From Noviherbaspirillum galbum (GTDB taxonomy: Bacteria > Pseudomonadota > Gammaproteobacteria > Burkholderiales > Burkholderiaceae_D): a stretch of 64,000 nucleotides of DNA. The stretch spans positions 62,001 through 126,000 of the forward strand of contig NZ_JAAIVB010000008.1 in NCBI RefSeq assembly GCF_010974945.1. The letters run 5' to 3'. A program made the position numbers and the translations under genes. The notes under the pieces are model-generated. The model did no database searches. It was not told the origin of the DNA and saw only the letters and a program-made list of their open reading frames with translations. Every line of letters begins with the position of its first letter. The stretch's first letter is position 1. This document shows, one piece after another, positions 27,886 through 40,369 of this stretch.

Positions 27886-28917
27886 TCAGGTTGATTCGGG
27901 AGTCGCCAGCACGACGCGGTTGCGTCCGCCATCCTTGGCGGCATACAGCGCGATGTCGGCCCGGCTGATGAGTTCTTCCGTGGTCGCGGTGGTGAACAGG
28001 TCGGTGGATGCCACGCCTGCGCTGATGCTCAGGTTGAGCGTGGCGTCGTTGATCAGCTCGGGCTGCGCGGCGATCGTGGCGCGCATCCTGTCGGCGACGG
28101 CGGCGGCCGTCTGGGACGACGACCCGGGCAGGACGATGAGGAATTCCTCGCCGCCATAGCGCCCGAGCGCTTCCTGCGGCCGGATGCAAGCGCGCAGCCT
28201 GCTCGCGATGCGCACCAGCACCTGGTCGCCTGCCGGATGTCCGTAGGTATCGTTGATCTTCTTGAAGTGATCGAGGTCGACCACGATCAGGGACAGCGGC
28301 AGGCTGGCCTTGTCGCAGCGCACCGCTTCGATGTTCAGGATGCGCATGATGGCGCCCCGGTTCCAGGTGCCGAGCAAGGGATCGACCAGCGACTTGCGGC
28401 GCAGGCTCTTGTTCTTTTTTTCCAGGTCGCTCTGGTAGGCATTTACCGCGCGCAGCTGAAGTTCGCGCTCGACCAGCGCCGCGATGTCGGACAGCAGGCA
28501 GCGGTCGCTTTCGCTGAAGCCGGAGCGCGCGGCGTAGTCCACCAGGTGGACCGACCCGAGCAGCTCGCGCGCGTGGTTGAAGATGGGATGCGAGGCATAG
28601 AAGCGGACCTGCGGCGCGCCGGTGACGCCCGGGTGTTCGCCAAGCAGCGGATGCGCGCGCGCATCCAGCGCGACGACCGGCTCGGCGGACGGGGGCAGCT
28701 CATAGCAGAAACGGCTTTCGGCGGAACCGGTCGTGCGCTGCCCTGCCTTGGCACGCAGCGCCTCGAAGGTGATCACGCAGTTCGCCACGCCGAACAGGCG
28801 CCGACCCACCCGGCGGATACGCAGCAGCTGCGAATCCGCTCTGGTGTGGGTGCCGTCCGCGGCGTCGGTTGACAATGCGGGTGCGGCGCCCGGTCGTGGG
28901 CTGTCGGGTTGGCTCAT
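27886..28917 (-). CDS. Diguanylate cyclase, GAF-GGDEF
   Basis: The 343-residue protein makes c-di-GMP from two GTP. A GAF-like sensor domain (about 30-155) is followed by a short coiled linker (about 156-175) and a GGDEF domain (about 176-340). The active site reads GGEEF at 255-259, which is catalytically competent, and [18 protein letters not shown] is present. The inhibitory I-site position carries R246-P-Q-E249 instead of RxxD, so product feedback may be weakened. No membrane segment is seen. The gene lies inside the guaB-guaA operon, with gaps of 34 and 31 bases. The frame is open upstream, but ATG 28917 fits the intergenic spacing. Confidence 0.9.
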   Translation of the reverse strand: MSQPDSPRPGAAPALSTDAADGTHTRADSQLLRIRRVGRRLFGVANCVITFEALRAKAGQRTTGSAESRFCYELPPSAEPVVALDARAHPLLGEHPGVTGAPQVRFYASHPIFNHARELLGSVHLVDYAARSGFSESDRCLLSDIAALVERELQLRAVNAYQSDLEKKNKSLRRKSLVDPLLGTWNRGAIMRILNIEAVRCDKASLPLSLIVVDLDHFKKINDTYGHPAGDQVLVRIASRLRACIRPQEALGRYGGEEFLIVLPGSSSQTAAAVADRMRATIAAQPELINDATLNLSISAGVASTDLFTTATTEELISRADIALYAAKDGGRNRVVLATPEST

Positions 28918-28951
28918 GGTCTCTGCGGCGATGCCGCCAAAGCGCGCTGAC

Positions 28952-30444
<1,493 letters not shown>

Positions 30445-30507
30445 CAGAAAAGGCGGATGCGCCGTTGTTTTTGCATGAAATCAAACCGTAATTCGCGGTT
30501 TCATGCG

Positions 30508-30537
30508 TTGACACGTTTGGTAAAGCATGGCGAAATC
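30508..30537 (+). promoter_or_regulatory. Candidate promoter of the DUF4124 gene
   Basis: A consensus -35 TTGACA lies at 30508-30513. The best -10 at normal spacing (GAAATC, 30532-30537) is poor. It lies about 50 bases before the DUF4124 start codon in the divergent guaB region. Confidence 0.3.
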
Positions 30538-30584
30538 GGCATGTTGCCCCGCGGACTTCCCGCCTTGCCACCTCGACGAAGATC

Positions 30585-31088
30585 ATGCCGACGCCTCTTT
30601 CCTTCTTCCGCGCCCTGCCATTCGCCATTGCGCTCGCAGCCGCCTTTCCCGCGACGGGCCTGGCCCAATATCTCTGGCTCGACGAACGCGGCGTCAAGCA
30701 ATTCTCCGATCGTCCGCCGCCGACCGACGTGCCGGCATCGCGCATCCTCAAGCAGCCAGGCCGTCCCGCCGCTTCCCCGGAGCCATCCGCGGACGCCGCG
30801 CCCGCCGGCGATGCACCCAAAGGACCGCCCTCCACCGCCGAGCGCAATGCCGACTACAAGAAGCGCATGACGGAACGTCAGGAACGCGAGCGGCAGACGG
30901 CGGAAAAGGATCAATTCGCCCAGGACATGAGCCGCAACTGCGAACGCGCCAGGGACTACCAGCGTTCGCTCGAGTCAGGCGAGCGCATCAGCAGGCTTTC
31001 CAGTAATGGCGAGCGTATCTACCTCGATGAGGCGCAGCGCAGCCGCGAAAGCGCGGACAACCGCCGCATCCTGGACAAGTGCAAGTGA
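30585..31088 (+). CDS. DUF4124 domain-containing exported protein
   Basis: The 167-residue protein has a signal peptide (MPTPLSFFRALPFAIALAAA, probable cleavage after Ala27). The DUF4124 motif follows at once (QYLWLDERGVKQFSDRPPP, about 28-47). A Pro/Ala-rich linker (50-85) leads to a charged, helical C-terminal half likely to form a coiled coil (ERQERERQTAEKDQF). Function is unknown; DUF4124 proteins are common in the periplasm or envelope of Betaproteobacteria. It is divergent from guaB and ends convergent with rnfH across a REP pair. Confidence 0.88.
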   Translation: MPTPLSFFRALPFAIALAAAFPATGLAQYLWLDERGVKQFSDRPPPTDVPASRILKQPGRPAASPEPSADAAPAGDAPKGPPSTAERNADYKKRMTERQERERQTAEKDQFAQDMSRNCERARDYQRSLESGERISRLSSNGERIYLDEAQRSRESADNRRILDKCK

Positions 31089-31175
31089 GTGGCAAAGGGA
31101 AGGTGAGCCAAGTGGGTTAAACCCGGCCGATTTGCGAGAATTTTTCAATGAAATGGAGATGCCGCATCACATCAC

Positions 31176-31257
31176 TGTCATTCCCGCGCTGGCAGAAATC
31201 TCATTTCCGTCGTCCGGAGAGGCGCAACATGGGATTCCCGCCTGCGCGGGAATGACA
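31176..31257. repeat. Pair of REP-like units at convergent gene ends
   Basis: TGTCATTCCCGCGCTGGCAG...(31176-31205, degenerate) and GGGATTCCCGCCTGCGCGGGAATGACA in two parts (31231-31257) face each other. They lie between the ends of the DUF4124 gene (+) and rnfH (-), the same placement as at 12180-12288 and 59354-59456. Confidence 0.8.
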
Positions 31258-31316
31258 CCGCATATTGGCCCGCACATCGGTTTATCCGAAAGACCTTCTT
31301 AAATCTGCGCAGCCGA

Positions 31317-31601
31317 TCAGTCCCTCTTCTTCTCCGCGCGCCGCCGCCGCGATTCCATCGGATCGGCGATCAGGGGACGGTAGATTTCCACGCGATCTCC
31401 TTCGCGCAGCACGGTGTCGAGCGTCTTCACCTTGCCGTGGATGCCGACGCGGGCCTGGTCCAGATCGATTTCCGGCGCCTCAGCCAGCATCCCGCTCGCG
31501 TCGATCGCCTGACGCAAGGTCGAGCCCTGCGCGACCATGATGTCCATCAGGATCTGCCGCTCAGGCCGGGCGTAGCATACCTGGACGCGCAACTCAGCCA
31601 T
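31317..31601 (-). CDS. rnfH: RnfH family protein
   Basis: This 94-residue ubiquitin-like (beta-grasp) protein belongs to the RnfH/UPF0125 family. Its function is undefined despite the name. Family residues include VCYARPERQ near the N-terminus and DRVEIYRPLIADP near 69-81, followed by a basic tail (SRRRRAEKK). It overlaps the end of ratA by 8 bases, so the two are translationally coupled; the ratA-rnfH pair beside smpB is widespread in Proteobacteria. Confidence 0.9.
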   Translation of the reverse strand: MAELRVQVCYARPERQILMDIMVAQGSTLRQAIDASGMLAEAPEIDLDQARVGIHGKVKTLDTVLREGDRVEIYRPLIADPMESRRRRAEKKRD

Positions 31602-32025
31602 AGACTGCCTCGGCGCGCTTGCAGAACGAATCGACGAAACTGTTGGCGATCATGTTGAATACCGGGCCGATCAACTGCTCCAGCACGCGGCTGGAAAACT
31701 CGTAGTTCAGGTCGAACTCGATCTTGCAGGCGTCGGCGCGCAAGGCCTTGAAACGCCATTGCCCGTTCAATTGCCGGAACGGTCCTTCGACGAGGGTCAT
31801 CTCGATCAGCTCGGGCGGGGTATTGAGGTTGCGGGTGGTGAAGCTCTGTCGCACGCCATGGTAGTTGATGGCGACCGACGCCACCACCTTGTCTTCGCTT
31901 CGCTCCCTGACCTCCGCGCCGCCGCACCAGGGCAGGAATTTCGGGTAATCCTCCACCCGTTCCACGAGCGCATACATCTGTTCCGCGCTGTATGCCAGCA
32001 ATACCGACTTGTGCACGACCGCCAT
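31594..32025 (-). CDS. ratA: RatA/START-like (polyketide cyclase) family protein
   Basis: The 143-residue protein has the START/SRPBCC fold of the RatA/Coq10 group. RatA of E. coli was described as a toxin that blocks 70S assembly, while relatives bind ubiquinone-type lipids; which applies here is open. Seen motifs: YALVERVEDYPKFLPWC (about 18-34), GPFRQLNGQWRF and a C-terminal amphipathic helix (FNMIANSFVDSFCKRAEAVYG). It is divergent from smpB (67 bases apart) and cotranscribed with rnfH. Confidence 0.88.
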   Translation of the reverse strand: MAVVHKSVLLAYSAEQMYALVERVEDYPKFLPWCGGAEVRERSEDKVVASVAINYHGVRQSFTTRNLNTPPELIEMTLVEGPFRQLNGQWRFKALRADACKIEFDLNYEFSSRVLEQLIGPVFNMIANSFVDSFCKRAEAVYG

Positions 32026-32092
32026 CGAGAAAAGACCGTTTTGATAGAATAGAAGGTTCGAATTTTAACCGACCCGCCCGTTTCCCACACTC

Positions 32093-32542
32093 ATGAGCAT
32101 TGTCGACAATAAAAAAGCCTTCCACGACTATTTCATCGAAGAACGCTTCGAAGCGGGAATGGTGCTGGAAGGGTGGGAAGTCAAGTCGATCCGTGCCGGC
32201 CGCGTGCAGCTCAAGGAAGCCTACGTGATCGTGCGCAGCGGCGAGGTCTTCCTGTTCGGCGCGCACATCAGTCCGCTGCCGACCGCTTCCACCCACATTT
32301 CCCCCGACCCGGTCCGCACCCGCAAGCTGCTGCTGAATGGCGACGAGATCAAGAAACTGATCGGCAAGGTGGAGCGTGCCGGCTACACCCTGGTGCCGAT
32401 CAACCTGCACTATGGCAAGGGCCGGATCAAGTGCGAGATCGGCCTCGCCAAGGGCAAGAAGCAGCACGACAAGCGCGATACCGAGCGCGAGCGCGACTGG
32501 CAGCGGGAACAGCAGAAGATCATGAAGCAGAACCGGCGCTAG
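32093..32542 (+). CDS. smpB: SsrA-binding protein (SmpB)
   Basis: SmpB binds tmRNA and carries it to stalled ribosomes for trans-translation. The 149-residue protein has the OB-fold core ([23 protein letters not shown], then GAHISPLP) and the basic C-terminal tail ([19 protein letters not shown]) that mimics mRNA/tRNA contacts in the decoding site. Length is normal. No strong ribosome binding site is seen before the ATG at 32093; a TAGAAT -10-like word lies at 32045-32050. The stop overlaps the convergent gene by 4 bases. The ssrA gene is not in the window. Confidence 0.96.
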   Translation: MSIVDNKKAFHDYFIEERFEAGMVLEGWEVKSIRAGRVQLKEAYVIVRSGEVFLFGAHISPLPTASTHISPDPVRTRKLLLNGDEIKKLIGKVERAGYTLVPINLHYGKGRIKCEIGLAKGKKQHDKRDTERERDWQREQQKIMKQNRR

Positions 32543-33228
32543 TCGCCGCCGCAACCGCCGCTGCATCCGGAATCGCCGCCGCTATCGCTGCCGCCATCGC
32601 CGTCGCCGTCAGTGTCCGATCCGCCATCCCCGCCGCAGGAAGACGAGCCGCCGAAATCTCCGGCGCAATACACCGTCGCGGCCGAGGCGTCCGCCTGGAT
32701 GAGTCCCTTGCAATCCGGGTGGTAGAAGAATCCGCCCGGTATCTGCAGCATGCCGTCGAGCGCAAACAAGAGCGGCAGGCGCGCCGGCCGCGACGGCTGT
32801 ATGCCCTCCTGGCGGCAAGTCTCGTGCCAGATGCGGTGCAATCCTCCATTGCCCTGCCGTCTCTTTTCGAGTGCGACCGCCGGCGTATGGTGCATGAAGC
32901 GGCCGAAGGCTTGCCGGCAGAATACCTCGTAGGCGCGGGTGTAGAGGATGAATTCATGCCACAGGGCGTCCGCGGACTGGGAAGGCATCGAGACGAATTT
33001 CCCGGTGCGGGCATAGGCAAGGAAGAACTGTTTCAAGCCATGGCCGACCTGCGCGCGCTCCGCCGCGGAAAGATGCGGATAGCGTTCGCCCAGCCTCTCG
33101 TACAAGCCCTTCGGGAAAGCATACCCGCGGATGAAGGCTTCGCGCACGGAGAGGCGCTGCCGGCGGTGGCGGGCGACGACCCACCAGAGAAGCAGAATCA
33201 GGGCGCCGGCGGCAAGGATGCGCATCAT
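32539..33228 (-). CDS. Membrane-anchored protein with Gly/Asp/Cys-rich tail
   Basis: I cannot assign a function to this 229-residue protein. It has one N-terminal membrane segment (about 3-18). A helical domain contains [29 protein letters not shown] (about 87-114), which recalls the DUF1399/glycine-rich domain-protein pattern of a conserved WH and FC. A low-complexity tail (191-229) is built from Gly, Ser, Asp and Cys, ending GCSGGCGGD. Such tails occur in membrane proteins of the TIGR04222 kind and may bind metal. It ends 4 bases inside convergent smpB. It follows the SPFH gene by 24 bases with a good GGGAGG site, so an nfeD-SPFH-this unit is likely. Confidence 0.75.
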   Translation of the reverse strand: MMRILAAGALILLLWWVVARHRRQRLSVREAFIRGYAFPKGLYERLGERYPHLSAAERAQVGHGLKQFFLAYARTGKFVSMPSQSADALWHEFILYTRAYEVFCRQAFGRFMHHTPAVALEKRRQGNGGLHRIWHETCRQEGIQPSRPARLPLLFALDGMLQIPGGFFYHPDCKGLIQADASAATVYCAGDFGGSSSCGGDGGSDTDGDGDGGSDSGGDSGCSGGCGGD

Positions 33229-33252
33229 GGCGGCCTCCCGGCTTACACGCGA

Positions 33253-34176
33253 TCAGGTCTTGCCTTGCGACTTGACCACTTGCAGCGCGCTTGCAATGAG
33301 GCCGCTCATGTCGCCGAGGTTGGCGGGAACGATGATGGAGTTGTTGGTCTTGGCGAGCTGGCCGAAGGCATTGACGTACTGCTCGGCCACCTTGAGGTTG
33401 ACCGCGTCGATGCCGCCCGGCTCGCGGATGGCGTTGGCCGTCTTGCGCAACGCTTCCGCGGTGGCTTCGGCGATCGCCAGGATGCCCGCCGCCTGGCCCT
33501 GGGCGCGATTGATGGCAGCCTGTTTTTCGCCTTCGGACCGCGCGATCGCGGCCTCGCGTTCGCCGCTGGCGATGTTGATCTGCTCCTGGCGGCGCCCTTC
33601 CGAGGCGGCGATCAGGGCCCGCTTCTCGCGCTCGGCGGTGATCTGGGCCTGCATCGCGTGCAGGATCTCCTTGGGCGGCGTGAGATCCTTGATCTCGTAG
33701 CGGAGTACCTTCACGCCCCAGTTCGCGGCGGACTCGTCGATCGCGCTGACGATGCTCTTGTTGATGTGTTCCCGTTCCTCGAAGGTCTTGTCGAGCTCCA
33801 TGCGGCCGATGACCGAGCGCAGCGTGGTCTGGGCCAGCTGGGTGATGGCGGCGACGTAATTCGAGGAACCGTAGGAAGCGCGCATGGCGTCCGTGACCTG
33901 GAAATACAGGATGCCGTCGACCTGGAGCTGGGTGTTGTCCTTGGTGATGCATACCTGGCTGGGCACGTCGAGGGGAATCTCCTTCAGCGAATGCCGGTAG
34001 GCGATGCGGTCGATGAAGGGCAGGACGATGTTGAGCCCGGGGCCCAGCGTCGCATGGTATTTTCCCAGCCGCTCCACGACCCAGGCATGCTGCTGCGGCA
34101 CGACCTGGATGGTCTTGATGACGATGACGATGGCGATGATGAGCAGCAGCAGCGTGAGGTTTCCGAACGTGAACAT
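33253..34176 (-). CDS. qmcA: SPFH/Band 7 membrane protein, QmcA-like
   Basis: The 307-residue stomatin/prohibitin-type protein has an N-terminal membrane segment (about 6-22), the SPFH domain (about 25-190; VVERLGKYHATLGPGLNIVLPF is typical) and a long charged coiled coil (about 190-260). It is thought to form oligomeric membrane microdomain scaffolds and to influence proteases such as FtsH. The AAAGGATC site precedes ATG 34176. The NfeD-type gene upstream ends 12 bases before, which is the classic NfeD-SPFH pair. Confidence 0.9.
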   Translation of the reverse strand: MFTFGNLTLLLLIIAIVIVIKTIQVVPQQHAWVVERLGKYHATLGPGLNIVLPFIDRIAYRHSLKEIPLDVPSQVCITKDNTQLQVDGILYFQVTDAMRASYGSSNYVAAITQLAQTTLRSVIGRMELDKTFEEREHINKSIVSAIDESAANWGVKVLRYEIKDLTPPKEILHAMQAQITAEREKRALIAASEGRRQEQINIASGEREAAIARSEGEKQAAINRAQGQAAGILAIAEATAEALRKTANAIREPGGIDAVNLKVAEQYVNAFGQLAKTNNSIIVPANLGDMSGLIASALQVVKSQGKT

Positions 34177-34188
34177 CGCTGATCCTTT

Positions 34189-34635
34189 CTAGGCGTGATG
34201 AACGGCGGGGACCACAATGAGGCGGCTGCCTCGGATTTCCCTGATGACATAGTGGCCGGGAAGCGGAATGCGGTTTTCCGGGAAGCTGTCGTCGAGTTCG
34301 ACATCCCACTCCGCGCCGCGGTAGGAGGCGCGCGCGCTGCGTTCCGACCAGCTGTCGATTCGCAGCTGCTGCCCGATGTCGAGCAGTACGTCGGGGTTGC
34401 GCGAGGCCGCATGCCGGGTCTGCTTGCCGAGGCGGGTGCGGTGCAAGATGGATGTCGCGGCGACGCCAACAATGGCCGCCGCCACGAACTGGGCCGCCTC
34501 TCCTGCCCCGACCAGCGCCACGAGCCCGCCGGCCGCCAGTCCGAGCGCAATCATCAACAGGTAGAAGGTGCCGGTGAACAGTTCGAGCACCACGAGCACG
34601 CCAGCCAGCAGTATCCAGACGATCCAGTTTGCCAT
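34189..34635 (-). CDS. NfeD-like membrane protein
   Basis: The 148-residue protein of the short NfeD family has hydrophobic segments at about 4-22, 28-46 and 48-64, then a soluble OB-fold domain (about 85-145; GAEWDVELDD, GHYVIREIRGSRLIVVP). It is the usual partner of an SPFH protein, here encoded 12 bases downstream. The open frame extends 16 codons upstream, but ATG 34635 follows AAGGAGG at ideal spacing, which settles the start. Confidence 0.9.
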   Translation of the reverse strand: MANWIVWILLAGVLVVLELFTGTFYLLMIALGLAAGGLVALVGAGEAAQFVAAAIVGVAATSILHRTRLGKQTRHAASRNPDVLLDIGQQLRIDSWSERSARASYRGAEWDVELDDSFPENRIPLPGHYVIREIRGSRLIVVPAVHHA

Positions 34636-34714
34636 GGGCCACCTCCTTTGCAGATATTCAAGCCATCTGCCGCCAGAACGCAAGCGCGCCGCGAACGGTT
34701 TATCGACGGCGGCA

Positions 34715-34747
34715 ATAAAAAACCCCGCGGCCGAAGGCGACGGGGTT
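34715..34747 (-). terminator. Intrinsic terminator of ppsA
   Basis: On the minus strand AACCCCG (34747-34741) pairs with CGGGGTT (34727-34721), with a possible extra GCC/GGC pairing inside the loop. A T-rich run follows (34722-34716). It lies about 150 bases after the ppsA stop and before nfeD, both read leftward, so it separates the two transcripts. Confidence 0.8.
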
Positions 34748-34894
34748 CAAGATACCAAGGTACAGCTGTTTTTGTTGGTGGTATTGAATGTTCAAGTTGC
34801 CCAAAGTCTAGTCGAAATTTCCATAGGCTCCAAGGCCCCGGCAGCCGGCATTGCAAATTTACAACGCCGCTGCCGGGCTTGCACTTCGGCGTCT

Positions 34895-37318
<2,424 letters not shown>

Positions 37319-37453
37319 AACAACCTCGGTTTTTGATGATAAGAAATCTGCATGTGCGCCTTCTCCGCGGAGCTTTTCTTGGTATTCTTCTCTGGAAGCA
37401 TCCGGACAGGAGGTCGTTGACGGTTGGCGAAATAAATTAGAAGCCATTTTACA

Positions 37454-37479
37454 GTGTGCAACCGGATTTTGCCGTGCAC
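37454..37479. promoter_or_regulatory. TGTGCA-N14-TGCACA dyad between ppsA and ppsR
   Basis: TGTGCA (37454-37459) and TGCACA (37474-37479) are perfect inverted arms, 20 bases centre to centre (about two helical turns). They lie in the shared ppsA-ppsR promoter region, 39 bases before ppsR. A dimeric regulator could bind here; none is assigned. Confidence 0.3.
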
Positions 37480-37517
37480 AATATTCAATTTTTCTTGCAC
37501 CCTTTTTCATCCAGATC

Positions 37518-38366
37518 ATGCCATCGCTGCCCCCGCCATTTCAGACCTCCACCGACCGCACCGTGTTCTTCGTTTCCGACGGCACCGGCATCACCGCAGA
37601 AACTTTTGGTCACTCCGTGCTGACGCAGTTCGAACTCCGTTTCAAGGAAGTGCGCCTGCCTTTCGTGGACACGCTGGACAAGGCCTATGATGCGGTGCGA
37701 GAAATCAATGACGCGTATGAGGTCGACGGCAAGCGCCCGATCGTGTTCTCTACCCTGGTCAAGGCGGAATTGTCCACGGTGGTGCGCCAGTCGAAGGGCA
37801 TGCACATGGACCTGATCCAGACTTTCGTCGAACCGCTTGAGCAGGAACTGGGCGTGAAGTCCACCCATACCATCGGCCGCAGCCACAACATCGCCGATTC
37901 GGAAGACTACAAGCAGCGCATCGAAGCCATCAATTTTTCGCTCGCGCATGACGACGGCCAGTCGAACCAGAACCTCGTCGCCGCCGATGTGATCTTGGTC
38001 GGCGTGTCGCGCTCGGGCAAGACCCCGACCAGCCTCTACCTCGCCATGCAGTATGGCGTGAAAGCCGCCAACTACCCCTTGATCCCGGACGACTTCGAGC
38101 GCGGCAAACTGCCGAGCGGCTTGATTCCGTACAAGAAAAAGCTGTTCGGCCTGTCGATCGCTCCCGACCGCCTGGCCGAGGTCAGGAACGAGCGCCGTCC
38201 GGGCAGCAAGTACGCCTCCCCGGAAAACTGCCGCTACGAAGTCAACGAGGCGGAAAAGATGATGCGGAGGGAAGGCATCCGCTGCGTCTCCTCGACGGCA
38301 AAATCCATTGAAGAAATCGCCGCGATGATATTGCAGGAAATTAAATCGGATAAGCGCTCGTATTGA
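37518..38366 (+). CDS. ppsR: PEP synthase regulatory protein (PSRP), kinase/pyrophosphorylase
   Basis: PpsR (DUF299) switches PpsA off by ADP-dependent threonine phosphorylation and on by Pi-dependent dephosphorylation. The 282-residue protein has [17 protein letters not shown] near the N-terminus and the P-loop [11 protein letters not shown] (about 157-167), both family hallmarks. The open frame extends upstream to 37311, but ATG 37518 yields [21 protein letters not shown] and normal length (E. coli 277). It is divergent from its target ppsA. Confidence 0.94.
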   Translation: MPSLPPPFQTSTDRTVFFVSDGTGITAETFGHSVLTQFELRFKEVRLPFVDTLDKAYDAVREINDAYEVDGKRPIVFSTLVKAELSTVVRQSKGMHMDLIQTFVEPLEQELGVKSTHTIGRSHNIADSEDYKQRIEAINFSLAHDDGQSNQNLVAADVILVGVSRSGKTPTSLYLAMQYGVKAANYPLIPDDFERGKLPSGLIPYKKKLFGLSIAPDRLAEVRNERRPGSKYASPENCRYEVNEAEKMMRREGIRCVSSTAKSIEEIAAMILQEIKSDKRSY

Positions 38367-38498
38367 TTTACTTCTTTTTGATTCGCGTCCGATTCTGTCG
38401 CAGAACCGGGAACAAAACTTACGGCCAGCTTACAAAACCCTTATGGATAACGAACGCTCGACGATAACGGCGTAGCGGGAGACATTGAGGGACAGATC

Positions 38499-38879
38499 AT
38501 GGACCTGGTATTGATTGAGCTGTTGCTTTGGGGCGGCCTGATCTTCTTTTTCTGGGCATTGAAGGATGGCCTGGGCAGCGTCGAATCGGACATAGAAAAA
38601 CTTGGCGTGCTGAACGGCAGCAAGCCGGAGGGCCTTGCCACGAGGCGGGCTCGTTTCATCGTTGCCGAACAACTCGTCGAACCGATCGGCAGCTACATGG
38701 GTGCCCAGATCCATCGTTATGCGATCATCTCCGGCAAGCGCTACCGCTTCGACCGGGTGCAGCCTCCCGGCATGGCAATTGCCCTCGACGCCGACGAACG
38801 TTATCTCGAACCCGGACTGGTCTACCAGGAATGCGTGGAAATGCCCGATGGACTGCAAGCCACCGGGAGCGCCGGCTAG
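38499..38879 (+). CDS. Small membrane-anchored hypothetical protein
   Basis: The 126-residue protein begins with a hydrophobic segment (about 2-21, LVLIELLLWGGLIFFFWALK) that likely anchors it in the inner membrane, followed by a soluble domain (RYAIISGKRYRFDRVQPP, DERYLEPGLVYQECV). I know no function; such ORFs recur beside ppsR in related genomes from memory. It follows ppsR by 132 bases and ends 6 bases before the convergent methyltransferase gene. Confidence 0.72.
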   Translation: MDLVLIELLLWGGLIFFFWALKDGLGSVESDIEKLGVLNGSKPEGLATRRARFIVAEQLVEPIGSYMGAQIHRYAIISGKRYRFDRVQPPGMAIALDADERYLEPGLVYQECVEMPDGLQATGSAG

Positions 38880-38885
38880 GTCTTT

Positions 38886-39689
38886 TCAGGTCTTCCCGTC
38901 CGGGCTTGCCATGGTTTGCCTGACCTGCTCGAACAGGCATACCGCCACGCTGGCCGCGACGTTCAGCGACTCGATCTTGCCGATGTGGGGAATGCCCACC
39001 GTAACGCTCGCCTTGCGCAGCAGGTTTTCCGACACCCCCTGCCCTTCATGGCCGAACATCCAGGCCACCGGCCGCGACAAATCCACGTCGTAGACGGTTT
39101 TCGCGGCATGCGAACTCGTCGCCAGGACCGGCACCCGGGCTGCTGAAACGACCGTTTCGAGGTCGATGCCTTCCACGATGTTCAAGAGAAAATGCGCACC
39201 CATTCCGGCGCGCAGGACCTTCGGCGACCAGGCGAACACGGTGCCCGGACCGCACAGGACATGGCGGACGCCTGCCGCCGCCGCGCTGCGCAGGATGGAA
39301 CCCATGTTGCCTGGATCCTGGAGATTGTCGAGCAGCACCGCGGATTCCGCGAGCGCGCCGGGATCGCTCGGCTCGGGCGTATCCACCACGAACAGGATTC
39401 CGATGCCGTTTTCCACCTGGCTGATCGCCTTGTAGAGGGAATCCGGCAAGCTGATGGCCTGCACGCGGCGGCGTTCGCATTCGGCGACGAGCGCGGCCAC
39501 CTCTGGATGGGCGCTGGCGGCATCGTTGACGATGGCCAGCACCGGATGCCCGACCTGCCGGAGATAGACGTCGCAGAGATGGATGCCGTCGAGCAGCGTG
39601 CGCCTTGCCTTGCGGCGCGCCTGCGAACTCGTCGCGAGCAGCTTGATTTCCTTGTAGAGCGGATTGTCGCGCGAGGTGATCGGCTTCAT
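38886..39689 (-). CDS. TrmH/SpoU-family RNA 2'-O-ribose methyltransferase
   Basis: The 267-residue SPOUT enzyme methylates a ribose 2'-O in rRNA or tRNA. An N-terminal L30e-like substrate domain (about 1-95; [15 protein letters not shown]) precedes the knotted SAM domain. That has the three SpoU motifs: [26 protein letters not shown] and [18 protein letters not shown]. It could be RlmB-like, but the exact target nucleotide cannot be told. The open frame continues 141 codons into rnhB; the real ATG at 39689 overlaps the rnhB stop by ATGA. It is the last gene of the long envelope operon. Confidence 0.88.
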   Translation of the reverse strand: MKPITSRDNPLYKEIKLLATSSQARRKARRTLLDGIHLCDVYLRQVGHPVLAIVNDAASAHPEVAALVAECERRRVQAISLPDSLYKAISQVENGIGILFVVDTPEPSDPGALAESAVLLDNLQDPGNMGSILRSAAAAGVRHVLCGPGTVFAWSPKVLRAGMGAHFLLNIVEGIDLETVVSAARVPVLATSSHAAKTVYDVDLSRPVAWMFGHEGQGVSENLLRKASVTVGIPHIGKIESLNVAASVAVCLFEQVRQTMASPDGKT

Positions 39690-40369
39690 GCCTCGTTCTC
39701 CCCAACACGTGACCTGCCCATCCCAGCCTCGAGCAGCGCCCGCACCGGGCCAAAGGACCGGCGGTGCACCGGCGACACGCCATGCAGGCGCATGCGCTCG
39801 AGGTGCATCGCCGTCGGATAGCCCTTGTGCCGGTCGAAGCCGTACAGCGGGTAATCGGCATGCAGGGCCAGCAGGGACGCGTCGCGCGCCGTCTTGGCAA
39901 GGATGGACGCCGCCGAGATCGCCGCCACCTTGTCGTCGCCTTGCACGATGGCTTGCGAACGGTAAGGCATGACCGGGCAGCGGTTGCCGTCGATCAGCGC
40001 CAGTGTCGGCTGCACGCTCAGGCCTTCGACCGCGCGCCGCATTGCCAGCATGGATGCCTGGAGAATGTTTATTTCGTCGATCTCGGCTTCGCTGCAGGAC
40101 GCAATGGACCAAGCAAGCGCGTGGCGCCGGATCTGTTCCGCGAGCTGGTCGCGCTTCGCCTCGGAGAGTTTCTTGGAATCGCGCAAGCCTTCGATGGGCC
40201 TGGCGGGATCGAGGATGACGGCCGCGGCAAAGACCGCGCCGGCGAGCGGCCCGCGTCCAGCTTCGTCAACGCCGCAGATGATGTCTTGCGCGTCGTCGAA
40301 GAACGGCAGGCCGGCATCCTGGACGGATGCGCGCCGCGGTGCCCGGCGGCCGGAAGAACCAGAGCTCAT
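39686..40369 (-). CDS. rnhB: Ribonuclease HII (RnhB)
   Basis: RnhB removes ribonucleotides from DNA and RNA from RNA-DNA hybrids. The 227-residue protein carries the acidic metal site in [13 protein letters not shown] (about 32-44), LDGNR-type [10 protein letters not shown] and the later KTARDA helix. A 25-residue basic N-terminal extension precedes the core. Both ends overlap neighbours by 4 bases: lpxB stop with its ATG, and its stop with the methyltransferase ATG. Confidence 0.95.
   Translation of the reverse strand: MSSGSSGRRAPRRASVQDAGLPFFDDAQDIICGVDEAGRGPLAGAVFAAAVILDPARPIEGLRDSKKLSEAKRDQLAEQIRRHALAWSIASCSEAEIDEINILQASMLAMRRAVEGLSVQPTLALIDGNRCPVMPYRSQAIVQGDDKVAAISAASILAKTARDASLLALHADYPLYGFDRHKGYPTAMHLERMRLHGVSPVHRRSFGPVRALLEAGMGRSRVGENEA

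Noticed and set aside
31594-32025. ratA as part of a toxin-antitoxin system with rnfH
   Set aside because: The pair is conserved beside smpB and RnfH is not established as an antitoxin; the linkage looks housekeeping.
32056-32075. GGTTCGAATTTTAACC as a possible tRNA T-arm between ratA and smpB
   Set aside because: The gap is only 67 bases and there is no acceptor stem or anticodon arm around it.
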